The notes: a model not told the origin generated them from the sequence alone. A DNA stretch of 17,409 nucleotides from JBBDIM01 sp040880405 (GCA_040880405.1 JBBDIM010000148.1:1-17409); one strand, 5' to 3'; shown: positions 1 through 7,776, numbered from the stretch's first letter. Program-made: numbers and translations.

Positions 1-92
1 CGGTGCGGCGGGCCTGGTTTTGCGACAACGGATAACGTTCGGACTACGGATGGCGAACCGTTTCCCACACACGATTCCCCTGGCGATGCCTT

Positions 93-2390
93 ATGGTCCG
101 AAAATTAGCCACCCCCACGATTCTCCAATGGCCCGCTCTCCTTGGCGGCGGGAAGGGAGGCCGTTTTGCTCGTACCCTCCTGGTGATCGGGATCGCCACG
201 ATCTCGACCTGCGGAATCACCCCCTGCCTGGCCCAAGGCCCGGCGGCAACCGTTGAAGTACCGGTGATCGTTGATTCGCCCGCGATCACCTCGCTCAGGG
301 CTTCGGATCCGCAATCTCCGTTTGAATTGGCCCGGGCGGCCCAACTCGCCTTAGATTTGGGACGCGCGGATGTCGCGATCGAGTTTTTGACGAAGCTCGT
401 GGCGGATGGCCCGGAAGCGGGTGCTTTGCTCGATGCGCACCGTCGTCTCGGCACGGCGCATTTCCTTCGCTTTCAAAACAATGTCGCGATTCAACCGGTC
501 GGGACAGAAGTTGCTAATCGGGTGTTGGAAGCCGCCGCCAATTACGCGGCCGATCCCGATCGTTTGGCGCGACTCGTCCAGCAGCTAGGAGATGGCGATT
601 CCGCGAAACGCAGGCAAGCCTCCGACGAATTGATGCGCGCCGGCAAGCACGCCGCCAATCCGCTGTTCGAGGTGCTGGCCGATCCTGACCAGGAGGACCT
701 GCATCCCCGGGCTCGCGTGATGCTGGTGGAACTGGGGCAGGCAATCCATGGCCCGCTGCTGGCGGCGCTAGAGAGCGACAGCGACACGTTGGTGGCCAGT
801 GTGATTCAGGTTTGCGGAGCGATCCGGCACAAGGCGGCTACCGATTTGATCGTTGGCAGGTTCGGTCTTGCCCCGGACGATAGCCGTGTGGCCGCCGCGG
901 CGGAAACGGCCCTGATTCAACTCGCCGGCAACGCACCGGCCCGGCATGAGGTGGAGCTGTATCTCCGTCATCGCGCCCAAGTCTATCTGCGGCCCGAACC
1001 GATGTTCGCCCCGGACCAGCAGGGGGAGGTGGAATTCTGGAACTGGGAGGAAGCGCAGGCCGTGGAAACTCGGCTCCCGGTGTTCGACGCCCAGGTCCGC
1101 ATCGCCGATCGCCTGCTTTCGAACTTGGAAGAGATTTCCGACAGCCCTTTGACGCCTGGCCTGGCAAACCAGCGTCTGCTGGCGCGGCTCCAACTGGCGA
1201 AGCTGGATAGCGGCCTGGACACTCCGCTCTCCGAAGAATCGCTGCAAGCGTTCGCTCCGACATCGCTGAGCGATTTAGAACAGGCTTTAGAATCCGCGTT
1301 GCCGCGCCGTGAACTCACCCCGGCGGCAATCGCCGCGACCGAGGCCTTGGCCGCCCATGGCGATGTCTCCCTGCTAGTGACCCGCGACAAACGTCCCAGC
1401 CCGTTGGCGATGGCTCTGGAAAGTGACTATCACCAAGTTCGCCTGGCCGCGGCGCTGGCGATCTTGCGGCTCGACCCGACTCGCATGTACGCCGGTTCCA
1501 GTGATGTCCTGCGGACCTTGGAACGAACCGCCACCGCCGCCGGACGGCGGATTGTGGTGATTGCCGATCCGCACCAGGAACGGGCGACGCTGCTGGCGGG
1601 GATCGTCCAGACCGTCGGATTCGAGCCGGTGGTGGTAAGCGGCGGAAGCGCCCTGTTCCGCGAAGCCTATCGCACGATCGATGTCGAGTTCCTGTTGATC
1701 AGCGAGAACGTCTCTGGGCCCATCCTGACCGAGACCCTGCAAATTTTGAGGAAAGACCGCCGTACGGCCGATCTGCCGATCGGGGTCTTAGCGGACCCGG
1801 AGACATTAATGACTCGGGAGGTCCAAACCGCGGGCGATCCTCGCACGCTGGCCATGATTACCCCACAAGATGAAGAGGGGTTTGTATTTCAGGCGGAACA
1901 ATTACTCCGCTCGCCCGGGCGGATGCTCGTTACCGCGGAACAACGTTTGGCGGATGCGGAGCTCGCGATGACCGCCTTGGCCAAACTTGCGAACCAGCGG
2001 CAACGGTATTCGTTTTACGATCTCTGGCCCCTGGAATCGACCTTGCTCTCACGCTTGCGGGAAGGTGCTCTGACGGAGGACGTGGCGATGGTTCTGGGGT
2101 ACCTCGGTACACCGGCCGCGCAGCAATCCTTGGTGGAGGTCGCCAGCGACACCCTCCGCCCACTGCCGCAGCGGCAGGCCTGCGTCGAGGCTTTCACCCA
2201 TTCAGTGGAGAGCCGCGGCCTGCTGCTCACCAAGGACCAAATCCTGCGGCAATACGACCGCTACAACGGAAGCGAGACCCTAGGGGCCGACACCCAAACG
2301 GTCCTTGCTCAAATCCTTGATGCCCTAGAAGCGCCCACCAAGGGAGTCCGTTTCGATCAACCGGCGATCGCCCCCGAGAACCGCGAGTAG
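93..2390 (+). CDS. Exported HEAT-repeat protein with a degenerate receiver-like domain
   Basis: The protein has 765 residues. The N-terminus has a basic stretch and a hydrophobic segment (about residues 28-46) ending in CLAQ-GP, which looks like a signal peptide with a long n-region or a membrane anchor. Residues about 155-275 form helical HEAT-like repeats (for example SAKRRQASDELMRAG). Residues about 485-600 resemble a CheY-like receiver: strand RRIVVIADP, then a second core strand FLLISEN. Serine 537 sits where the phosphorylated aspartate should be, and no conserved lysine is visible after the LADP strand, so it is probably not phosphorylated. The ATG at 93 is the first in-frame start after an in-frame stop at 33, and no clear ribosome-binding site precedes it. 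The stop lies 5 nt before the next ATG, so the two genes are probably co-transcribed and translationally coupled. The function is unknown; a partner or scaffold role for the downstream activator is inference. An exported location would conflict with a cytoplasmic receiver role. Confidence 0.8.
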   Translation: MVRKLATPTILQWPALLGGGKGGRFARTLLVIGIATISTCGITPCLAQGPAATVEVPVIVDSPAITSLRASDPQSPFELARAAQLALDLGRADVAIEFLTKLVADGPEAGALLDAHRRLGTAHFLRFQNNVAIQPVGTEVANRVLEAAANYAADPDRLARLVQQLGDGDSAKRRQASDELMRAGKHAANPLFEVLADPDQEDLHPRARVMLVELGQAIHGPLLAALESDSDTLVASVIQVCGAIRHKAATDLIVGRFGLAPDDSRVAAAAETALIQLAGNAPARHEVELYLRHRAQVYLRPEPMFAPDQQGEVEFWNWEEAQAVETRLPVFDAQVRIADRLLSNLEEISDSPLTPGLANQRLLARLQLAKLDSGLDTPLSEESLQAFAPTSLSDLEQALESALPRRELTPAAIAATEALAAHGDVSLLVTRDKRPSPLAMALESDYHQVRLAAALAILRLDPTRMYAGSSDVLRTLERTATAAGRRIVVIADPHQERATLLAGIVQTVGFEPVVVSGGSALFREAYRTIDVEFLLISENVSGPILTETLQILRKDRRTADLPIGVLADPETLMTREVQTAGDPRTLAMITPQDEEGFVFQAEQLLRSPGRMLVTAEQRLADAELAMTALAKLANQRQRYSFYDLWPLESTLLSRLREGALTEDVAMVLGYLGTPAAQQSLVEVASDTLRPLPQRQACVEAFTHSVESRGLLLTKDQILRQYDRYNGSETLGADTQTVLAQILDALEAPTKGVRFDQPAIAPENRE

Positions 2391-2395
2391 ACGGT

Positions 2396-3481
2396 ATGGG
2401 ATTGTATTCCGACACATCCACAACCTACGCCTCCGAGTATTCCTCGCTCGGAAACGAACCACCCATCCCCGGGCTCATCGGATCGAGCCAAGCGATGGCG
2501 GATGTCTACCGGCTCACACGCAAAGTGGCCCAAACCAATGCCTCGGTCCTGCTGTTGGGCGAAACCGGGACCGGGAAGGAAATGATCGCCTCGGCCGTGC
2601 ATCGCTTAAGCGGCCGGGCCTCTGGACCGTTCGTGAAGGTCAACTGCGGGGCCCTCAGCGAGAGTCTGCTCGAAAGCGAACTGTTCGGTCACATGCGGGG
2701 CGCGTTTACCGGGGCGGTCAGCAACCGGACTGGCCGGTTCGAGGCGGCCCATGGCGGCTCGATCTTTCTCGACGAAATCAACTCCACCACGCTCCATCTG
2801 CAAGTCAAACTGCTGCGGGTGCTGCAAGAGCGGGAATTCGAACGAGTCGGCGATACCAACACCATCCGCGTCGATACCCGGGTGATCGCCGCGAGCAACC
2901 GCCACCTGCTTGAGGAAGTGGACGACGGCAAGTTTCGCGAAGACCTTTACTGGCGTCTGAATGTGGTGCCGATCCGGATTCCCCCGCTGCGCGAGCGGCG
3001 CGAGGACATCCCGGAATTGGTGGCCCACTTTCTGAATGTCTACAGCGAAATCAACGACCGGCACGTCGTCCATATCCAGCACGAGGCGATGCGAGCCCTC
3101 CAGGATCATCACTGGCCGGGAAATGTCCGTGAGCTGCAAAACTACGTGGAACGAGCCGTTGTTTTGGCCGAAGGGGACGAGCTGACGGTCGAGCTCTTGC
3201 CGCCGGAAGTCCGGCACGGAGACCAACGAGCCGGATCGAGCATGTTCCGCGGAGCAACCGATTTGGAATCACTCACCTTCGAAGTGGTCCAGCAAGGGCT
3301 AGGCGAGGCCCACGCGGACGCCGAGGACCTGCATAGCCGGATCGTGAACCGGGTGGAGAAGGAACTGATCGCCCAAGTGATGGCCGCCTGCAACAACGTC
3401 CAAACCAAAGCCGCCACCCGACTAGGCATCAACCGCAACACGCTGCACAAGAAGCTGAAAGAGTATAATCTGGACGCGTGA
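2396..3481 (+). CDS. Sigma-54-dependent activator (AAA+ and Fis-type HTH, no sensory domain)
   Basis: This 361-residue bacterial enhancer-binding protein would use ATP hydrolysis to open promoter complexes of sigma-54 RNA polymerase. Walker A is GETGTGKE (residues 55-62), the sigma-54 contact loop is GAFTGA (102-107), and Walker B is SIFLDE (D126, E127). The sequence HHWPGNVRELQNYVERAV is typical of the family's C-terminal AAA+ subdomain. A Fis-type helix-turn-helix ends the protein (KAATRLGINRNTLHKKLKEY). Only about 26 residues precede the AAA+ domain, so there is no receiver, GAF or PAS module. As in PspF-like activators, control is probably by a partner protein or by expression level. It starts 5 nt after the HEAT/pseudo-receiver gene, which makes that protein a candidate partner (inference). 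Its target promoters cannot be named. Confidence 0.93.
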   Translation: MGLYSDTSTTYASEYSSLGNEPPIPGLIGSSQAMADVYRLTRKVAQTNASVLLLGETGTGKEMIASAVHRLSGRASGPFVKVNCGALSESLLESELFGHMRGAFTGAVSNRTGRFEAAHGGSIFLDEINSTTLHLQVKLLRVLQEREFERVGDTNTIRVDTRVIAASNRHLLEEVDDGKFREDLYWRLNVVPIRIPPLRERREDIPELVAHFLNVYSEINDRHVVHIQHEAMRALQDHHWPGNVRELQNYVERAVVLAEGDELTVELLPPEVRHGDQRAGSSMFRGATDLESLTFEVVQQGLGEAHADAEDLHSRIVNRVEKELIAQVMAACNNVQTKAATRLGINRNTLHKKLKEYNLDA

Positions 3482-3536
3482 GCGGCGGGTTTCCTGGGGT
3501 GCCAGTAGGGCGAGATCAGAAACTAAATCCGGGTGC

Positions 3537-3568
3537 CATGCCCACGCCCTACAACGTGGGCATGTTTT
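3537..3568 (+). terminator. Perfect 10-bp hairpin followed by four T, likely terminator of the sigma-54 activator
   Basis: The arms CATGCCCACG (3537-3546) and CGTGGGCATG (3555-3564) are perfectly complementary around an 8-nt loop, and TTTT follows. It lies about 55 nt after the activator stop. The T-run is short, so termination is plausible rather than certain. A related hairpin starting CATGCCCACGC recurs at 3843, so this may instead be one copy of a dispersed repeat. Confidence 0.45.
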
Positions 3569-3588
3569 GGCGGGCACATTCTCCACCT

Positions 3589-3659
3589 GCAACGCCGCAC
3601 GGCGGAATCCGAGCCGGCGTCCCGTCTTCTCAGAAAAGACACAATCATCTCGCACTTCA
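3589..3659 (+). repeat. 71-bp imperfect direct repeat, copy 1
   Basis: This copy begins GCAACGCCG and ends CTCGCACTTCA. It matches the unit at 3772-3842 at 53 of 71 positions, concentrated in the last 44 nt (37 of 44). The conserved part contains an imperfect palindrome around GTCTTCTCAGAAAAGAC. Function unknown. Confidence 0.7.
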
Positions 3660-3682
3660 CCGGGCAGCTTGCGCTGCTCCGG
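3660..3682. repeat. Short GC-rich hairpin
   Basis: CCGGGCAGC pairs with GCTGC-T-CCGG around a TTGC loop, giving nine base pairs with one bulged T. It directly abuts direct-repeat copy 1. No T-run follows, so it is not a typical intrinsic terminator. Confidence 0.55.
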
Positions 3683-3771
3683 TATTAATGAGTAATGGAG
3701 ATTGAAAAATGCAAAATAAAAGCGGAAGGGCGCGAGTCCTCCGTTCTTTGGCGTGAAAATTCCCCCCAACG

Positions 3772-3842
3772 GCAACGCCGTCTAATTGAACCCAATGCGG
3801 CGTCCGGTCTTCCCGGAAAAGACATAATCCTCTCGCACGTCT
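3772..3842 (+). repeat. 71-bp imperfect direct repeat, copy 2
   Basis: This copy begins GCAACGCCG and ends CTCGCACGTCT, exactly 183 bp after copy 1 and of the same length. The central 18 nt have diverged while the flanking blocks are kept, the pattern of a dispersed non-coding element rather than a recent duplication. It is followed at once by the hairpin at 3843. Confidence 0.7.
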
Positions 3843-3871
3843 CATGCCCACGCTTTTCAGGCGTGGCCATG
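3843..3871. repeat. Imperfect 11-bp hairpin related to the one at 3537
   Basis: The arms CATGCCCACGC and GCGTGGCCATG pair with a single mismatch around a 7-nt loop. The left arm shares CATGCCCACG with the hairpin at 3537, which points to a repeated element family in this genome (inference). Confidence 0.5.
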
Positions 3872-3891
3872 GCACGCAGCATCCAGGCAAC

Positions 3892-3925
3892 AAAAAAAGG
3901 CGAAGTGATTGCTCACTTCGCCTTT
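3892..3925 (-). terminator. Intrinsic terminator of the NarL-type regulator
   Basis: A perfect 13-bp stem is formed by AAAGGCGAAGTGA (3896-3908) and TCACTTCGCCTTT (3913-3925) around a 4-nt loop. The seven A at 3892-3898 read as a U-tract on the minus strand, just after the stem. It lies about 30 nt downstream of the minus-strand stop at 3955, the usual arrangement for a rho-independent terminator. Confidence 0.88.
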
Positions 3926-3954
3926 CTCATTTTATCGGTTGCGGAAGCGTTTGC

Positions 3955-4584
3955 TTACACCAAGCCGCGTCGGACCGCCCAGACGGCTGCTTGGGTGCGG
4001 TCGGTGACGTCGATTTTGCGGAGGATGTTTTGCACGTGTTCCTTCACGGTCTCGATGCTGATCGAGAGCGACCGACCGATCTCGCGGTTGCTCAGGCCGA
4101 GGGCCAAGTGCCGTAGCACCTGCATCTCACGATTGGTCAGCGGAATGTCGCTATGCTTGGCTTCTTGACGTTTGGCCATCGCGCCGCGGACGCGCGACAT
4201 GATACCGGCGGTGACTTCACCACCACTCGCGGCGTTTTGGATTGCCGAAACGATCGAGTCCCGAGGAGAACCCTTCAGCACATAATCACAAGCTCCCAGG
4301 GCGACGCTGCGGGCGACGTAGGTGGGGTTATCGTAGGTGGAGAGCATGACCACCCGAGTTCCGGGGGCGTCGTTTTGGATTTGCTCGAGCGCCTCCAAGC
4401 CGTCGACGTCCGGCATCCGAATGTCCATGAGCACCACATCCGGCTTGTGCTGTTTGGCCTTTTCGACCGCGTCCTTGCCATCCGTCGCTTCACAACAGAT
4501 GTGGATGTCGGTTCCTTTGAATACGCTGGCTAAGCCACTGCGCACGACTTCATGATCATCGGCCACAAGCACATTAATTGCCAT
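3955..4584 (-). CDS. NarL/FixJ-family (LuxR-type HTH) response regulator
   Basis: This two-domain transcription factor is phosphorylated by a sensor kinase that is not encoded nearby. The receiver has the acid pocket VADDHE (D9, D10), phospho-acceptor D54 in VLMDIRMPDVDG, switch residues S82/T83 in MLSTYD, and K104 in YVLKGSP. The C-terminal LuxR-type HTH carries the family signature LTNREMQVLRHLALGLSNRE followed by IETVKEHVQNILRK. I chose the ATG at 4584 (209 residues), not a start eight codons upstream, because AGGAG sits 8 nt before it and the protein then begins at the first receiver strand (MAINVLVADD). It is transcribed divergently from the NtrC-type regulator and ends at an intrinsic terminator. 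Targets cannot be inferred. Confidence 0.94.
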   Translation of the reverse strand: MAINVLVADDHEVVRSGLASVFKGTDIHICCEATDGKDAVEKAKQHKPDVVLMDIRMPDVDGLEALEQIQNDAPGTRVVMLSTYDNPTYVARSVALGACDYVLKGSPRDSIVSAIQNAASGGEVTAGIMSRVRGAMAKRQEAKHSDIPLTNREMQVLRHLALGLSNREIGRSLSISIETVKEHVQNILRKIDVTDRTQAAVWAVRRGLV

Positions 4585-4640
4585 TTTGAATCTCCTAGAG
4601 TCCAACAAAGCGGACGGGATGGGACCACGGCGGCAGGAGA

Positions 4641-4660
4641 CTATCGCACCCCTATCGCAC
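4641..4660. promoter_or_regulatory. Candidate operator: CTATCGCAC twice, 11-bp period
   Basis: CTATCGCAC occurs at 4641-4649 and 4652-4660, so the copies lie one helical turn apart. They sit 57-76 nt upstream of the NarL-type regulator start. Same-face direct repeats near a promoter suit a dimeric regulator, possibly autoregulation, but this is inference. Confidence 0.3.
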
Positions 4661-4985
4661 AGTACCCAACCCGTGGGAATAACTGGCGGATCACCCCCAA
4701 GATTACGGAAAAGTCCCCCGACTTTTGCTCCGTTTCGTTAAAACGGCCGTTTCTCCACCTTTAGTGTCAATCTTAACCCCAAGGGGATTGGTTGCCAGTG
4801 CCTCCCCCCAAGAGATGCGGAATTTTGCGGTCCCCCACACCCCGCCGATTCGGTTATGCGGGGGTTGTAACGGCAGAGAACGCCTCACTGAATCACGGAT
4901 AGTCACTCCCTGTGGGGGATTTGTCGAGTTGCCCCCCCAGCGGCCCGATTGTCTCAAGCGGATGCGCCGAAATTGCCACATTACG

Positions 4986-5013
4986 TTGACTTTTCGCCCA
5001 CACAACCTAAATA
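4986..5013 (+). promoter_or_regulatory. Possible housekeeping-type promoter for the NtrC-type regulator
   Basis: TTGACT and a poor -10 hexamer TAAATA are separated by 16 nt, about 137 nt before the ATG at 5150. Planctomycete promoters are poorly defined and the -10 match is weak, so this is only a suggestion. Confidence 0.22.
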
Positions 5014-5149
5014 CATCAGTACTCCCAACCTGTTTACCCTCGCGAGACCACGGCCCAATCGTCGGCCCCAGCATGGGTTGGCCCCGTCCAGCCCTTCGTC
5101 CCGCCCCTGCGATTCAGACGTCGATACCCCTACGAGGCAGCACCCAACG

Positions 5150-6562
5150 ATGAAAAACGCACGACTTTTGCTGGTGGACGACGATCGACACATTCTTGAG
5201 TCGATGGGCAGTTGGCTGAACGATCTGGGGTACGAGGTCGACTTGGCGGCCACGCTAACCGAGGCCCTCACCCAGATCGACGCCATGAACTACGACCTGG
5301 TGTTGGCCGATGTCCGCCTGGGAGACGCCGATGGATTCGAGGTGCTGCGGCACTGTCGCCTCCACCGGCCCAACACCACGGTCATTATGATCACCGGCTA
5401 CGGCACGGTCGAAACCGGGATCGAAGCCCTCCGCGAAGGAGCCTTCGACCTACTCACGAAGCCGCTGATCGACGAGGAACTGGAGCTCGCCATCGACCGC
5501 GCTCTCTCGCAGCGGAAAGTCATTCAAGAGAACCAAACCCTCAAAGATCAGCTCGACCTCCGCTTCGGGCTCGAGAACATCGTCGGGCACGACCACCGGA
5601 TGCTGCGAATCTTCGACATGATCGACAGTGTCGCCGATACGCGCGCCAGTGTCCTGATCACCGGCGAGAGCGGGACCGGAAAATCGCTACTCGCGAGGGC
5701 CATTCACCGCCGCAGCAATCGCCGCGATCAACCCTTCATCGAAGTCGCCTGCGGTGCGCTGCCAGAGGCATTGCTGGAAAGCGAGCTGTTCGGGCATGTC
5801 GCCGGGGCCTTCACCGGAGCGACCGGCAACCGGATCGGTAAGTTCAAACAGGCCGATGGCGGGACGATCTTCCTCGACGAAATCGGCACCGCGCCGGCCG
5901 CCATGCAGGTCAAGCTGCTGCGCGTGCTGCAGGAATTGCAGTTCGAAGCGGTCGGCGGTACGGATACCATCAACGTCGATACGCGGGTCATTCTGGCCAC
6001 CAACGAAGACCTAACGGCGCAGGTCGCCGCCGGAAGCTTCCGGCAAGACCTCTACTACCGCGTCAACGTCATCAACCTGGAGCTGCCTCCACTGCGTGAG
6101 CGGATGTCCGATATCCCCCGCCTTACCGGGCACTTCCTGGACGAAGTCCGCAACGAAACAGGCCGCCAAGTCCGCGGTTTCACGCCGGAGGCGTTGGCCG
6201 CGCTGCAGCGCTATCGCTGGCCGGGCAATGTCCGCGAACTGCAAAACGTGGTCGAGCGGGCGGTCCTGTTGTGCAAGCATGAAGAGATCACCCCGGCCGA
6301 CTTACCCCCTTCGATCGCCTCCGGGGCCCCGGTCAGTGTTAACCGAGACCGTGGCACGACCCTGAAAGAAGCCTTGGAAGGCCCGGAACGGCAAATCATC
6401 CTCGATGTGCTCGACTCCAACGGCTGGAACCGCAACGAAACCGCGGAACAGCTCGGCATCAACCGGACCACCCTCTACAAAAAAATGAAACGCCTCGGCC
6501 TGGAAGATCCACCGGTCGGCTCACCCTTCTACCGCGCCGCGGTGGCCACGCATTCAGCTTAG
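5150..6562 (+). CDS. NtrC-family sigma-54-dependent response regulator
   Basis: The protein has 470 residues in the classic three-domain layout. The receiver (1-120) has acid pocket D10-D12, phospho-acceptor D54 in VLADVRLGDADG and K104 in LLTKP. The AAA+ domain has Walker A GESGTGKS (172-179), the sigma-54 contact loop GAFTGA (219-224) and Walker B IFLDE (D243, E244). A Fis-type HTH lies near the end (NETAEQLGINRTTLYKKMKRLG). Phosphorylation by an unlinked kinase would promote oligomerisation and activation of sigma-54 promoters. The frame is open upstream to 4949, but those residues do not look like protein; the ATG at 5150 puts the first receiver strand (ARLLLVDDD) at the N-terminus. Only a weak GAGG precedes it. 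No kinase gene adjoins, and the regulated genes cannot be told from the window. Confidence 0.95.
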   Translation: MKNARLLLVDDDRHILESMGSWLNDLGYEVDLAATLTEALTQIDAMNYDLVLADVRLGDADGFEVLRHCRLHRPNTTVIMITGYGTVETGIEALREGAFDLLTKPLIDEELELAIDRALSQRKVIQENQTLKDQLDLRFGLENIVGHDHRMLRIFDMIDSVADTRASVLITGESGTGKSLLARAIHRRSNRRDQPFIEVACGALPEALLESELFGHVAGAFTGATGNRIGKFKQADGGTIFLDEIGTAPAAMQVKLLRVLQELQFEAVGGTDTINVDTRVILATNEDLTAQVAAGSFRQDLYYRVNVINLELPPLRERMSDIPRLTGHFLDEVRNETGRQVRGFTPEALAALQRYRWPGNVRELQNVVERAVLLCKHEEITPADLPPSIASGAPVSVNRDRGTTLKEALEGPERQIILDVLDSNGWNRNETAEQLGINRTTLYKKMKRLGLEDPPVGSPFYRAAVATHSA

Positions 6563-6603
6563 CTGAACCGTGCCAAGTCGTACCGATCGGGACCAGGGTG
6601 GCC

Positions 6604-6687
6604 GTGAAAAAGGGGTCAGGACTCTATTTAGCGACCCGCTATCCATTGGTACACGCGCACCTAAAAAGAGTCCTGACCCCTTTTCAC
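6604..6687. repeat. 84-bp REP-like inverted repeat overlapping the exchanger stop codon
   Basis: The left arm (6604-6631) begins GTGAAAAAGGGGTCAGGACT and the right arm (6661-6687) is its reverse complement, with one substitution and a one-base length difference. They flank a 29-nt spacer. The right arm supplies the minus-strand TGA at 6684-6686 of the exchanger gene. The GGGGTCAGGACTC core resembles repeats that I recall being linked to REP-associated tyrosine transposases (RAYTs); that link is inference, and no transposase is present here. Confidence 0.8.
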
Positions 6688-7757
6688 TCGTCCGGTACCA
6701 CCACTTCCACTTCCGGTAAGGTGCCGGGTGGGATCGCTTCGTTGGTTAGTTCGTAGATGCCCCAGAGGCTGCCCAGGACTAACAGGACCACCAACAGTGA
6801 GTCGGGTTCGATCAGCCAGTACTGTTTGGCTCGGCGGTTGACGATTGCCATGGTGGCGATGCAGGTGATGAAGATGACCGCGGCGGCGGTGGCGGCGTGG
6901 ACCATGCTGGCGTCGGCCAGAAGTGAGCCTTGGGTGTAGACCGCGTCGACCGGCAGCAGGATTGCGATGTTAAAGGCGTTGCTGCCGAAGATGTTGCCGA
7001 TCGCCATGTTGGCGGCCCCCATCCGCACGGCGGCTACCGTGGTGACCATCTCCGGCAGGCTGGTCGTCAGGGCCAGGAAGGTGCTGCCGACGAACGTGCC
7101 GCCGAGTCCCGTGATCACTGCTAGTCGATCGGCCGTGGGGGCCAAGTAATGGGCCGCGAGGAAGATGGCGGCAGTGGTTAGCACGTAAATCCCGATTGCC
7201 ACGCCTAGGGTCATCGCCGGCCGCTCTTCTTCCTTTTCCTCGGCCGGGTTTTGGTCGCGATAGATCAACCGGATCGAGAAGAGGTAAAACACCGCGCACA
7301 AGATCGGCCCCAGGCTCATGTGCCACAGGGAGAACGAGAAATCGTTCGTCTCCTTCTCCAGCACCATGAACAGCAGGATGAGCGCCGTTAGCCCCATGCT
7401 ACACAGGGCGGCCAAGGCGTGTTCGGAAGAGTGGGAGGTGAACATCTTAGAGCGGCTGCGAAACGCCAAGTCCACCACCCCCAAAATCATCAGATTGAAC
7501 AGCGAACTCCCCAGCACATTGCCCAGGCAAAGGTCCACCCCGTTGGTGCTCTCAGGCAAGCGAACCGCGGCGATGTTGATCGCTAGTTCCGGCAAGCTGG
7601 TCGCCGCGGCCAACAAGATTAACCCGGCCAGCGAGCCACCCATGCCGGTCTTCTCGCCAATCACATCGGCGGCGGCCGCCATGTAATGGCCAGCGACCAA
7701 GATGACAGCCGAGAGGCCCAGGAAGGTGGCGATCAGAATCCACAATTCGGTTGTCAT
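6684..7757 (-). CDS. Calcium/cation antiporter of the CaCA superfamily (Na+/Ca2+ exchanger-like)
   Basis: This 357-residue inner-membrane protein has about ten hydrophobic segments. The two inverted alpha-repeats of the CaCA superfamily are clear: GGSLAGLILLAAATSLPEL in the N-terminal half, and GGTFVGSTFLALTTSLPEM followed by IGNIFGSNAFNI in the C-terminal half. Both carry the conserved glutamate in SLPE that takes part in ion binding. A charged loop (DQNPAEEKEEERPA) links the halves, as expected for the cytoplasmic hinge. The family exchanges Ca2+ or other cations against Na+ or H+; the ions used cannot be read from the sequence. The ATG at 7757 has no Shine-Dalgarno sequence. The final residues and stop run into the inverted repeat at 6604-6687. 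The gene appears monocistronic. Confidence 0.92.
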   Translation of the reverse strand: MTTELWILIATFLGLSAVILVAGHYMAAAADVIGEKTGMGGSLAGLILLAAATSLPELAINIAAVRLPESTNGVDLCLGNVLGSSLFNLMILGVVDLAFRSRSKMFTSHSSEHALAALCSMGLTALILLFMVLEKETNDFSFSLWHMSLGPILCAVFYLFSIRLIYRDQNPAEEKEEERPAMTLGVAIGIYVLTTAAIFLAAHYLAPTADRLAVITGLGGTFVGSTFLALTTSLPEMVTTVAAVRMGAANMAIGNIFGSNAFNIAILLPVDAVYTQGSLLADASMVHAATAAAVIFITCIATMAIVNRRAKQYWLIEPDSLLVVLLVLGSLWGIYELTNEAIPPGTLPEVEVVVPDE

Positions 7758-7776
7758 AAAGATAACGGGATTTCGT

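Larger units (their letters stand above)
3482..3954. other. Hairpin- and repeat-rich intergenic region
   Basis: No convincing gene is present between the sigma-54 activator and the convergent NarL-type regulator. The region holds several inverted repeats, two copies of a 71-bp imperfect direct repeat, and an intrinsic terminator for the minus-strand gene; each is listed separately. Open frames here run across the hairpins and have compositions unlike real proteins. Confidence 0.7.
4585..5149. other. Divergent intergenic region between two response regulators
   Basis: These 565 nt hold no gene I can support. They must contain the promoters of both flanking regulators. Visible elements are a 9-bp direct repeat at 4641-4660, a 12-bp palindrome AAACGGCCGTTT near 4740, a CCCCGC/GCGGGG inverted repeat at 4840-4863, and a possible housekeeping promoter at 4986. 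I found no match to the sigma-54 consensus TGGCACG-N4-TTGC. Confidence 0.6.

Noticed and set aside
44..454. Minus-strand open frame at the window start
   Set aside because: It is antisense to the HEAT protein gene, whose plus-strand frame has a signal peptide and recognisable repeats.
3872..3887. Possible sigma-54 promoter (TGGCACGCAGCATCCA-like)
   Set aside because: The -24 element is close, but the -12 element should be TTGCA and is ATCCA; it is also placed in front of no gene on that strand.
3695..4168. Plus-strand open frame of 157 codons
   Set aside because: It crosses the intergenic hairpins and the terminator and then runs antisense into the NarL-type regulator; no protein pattern or ribosome-binding site.
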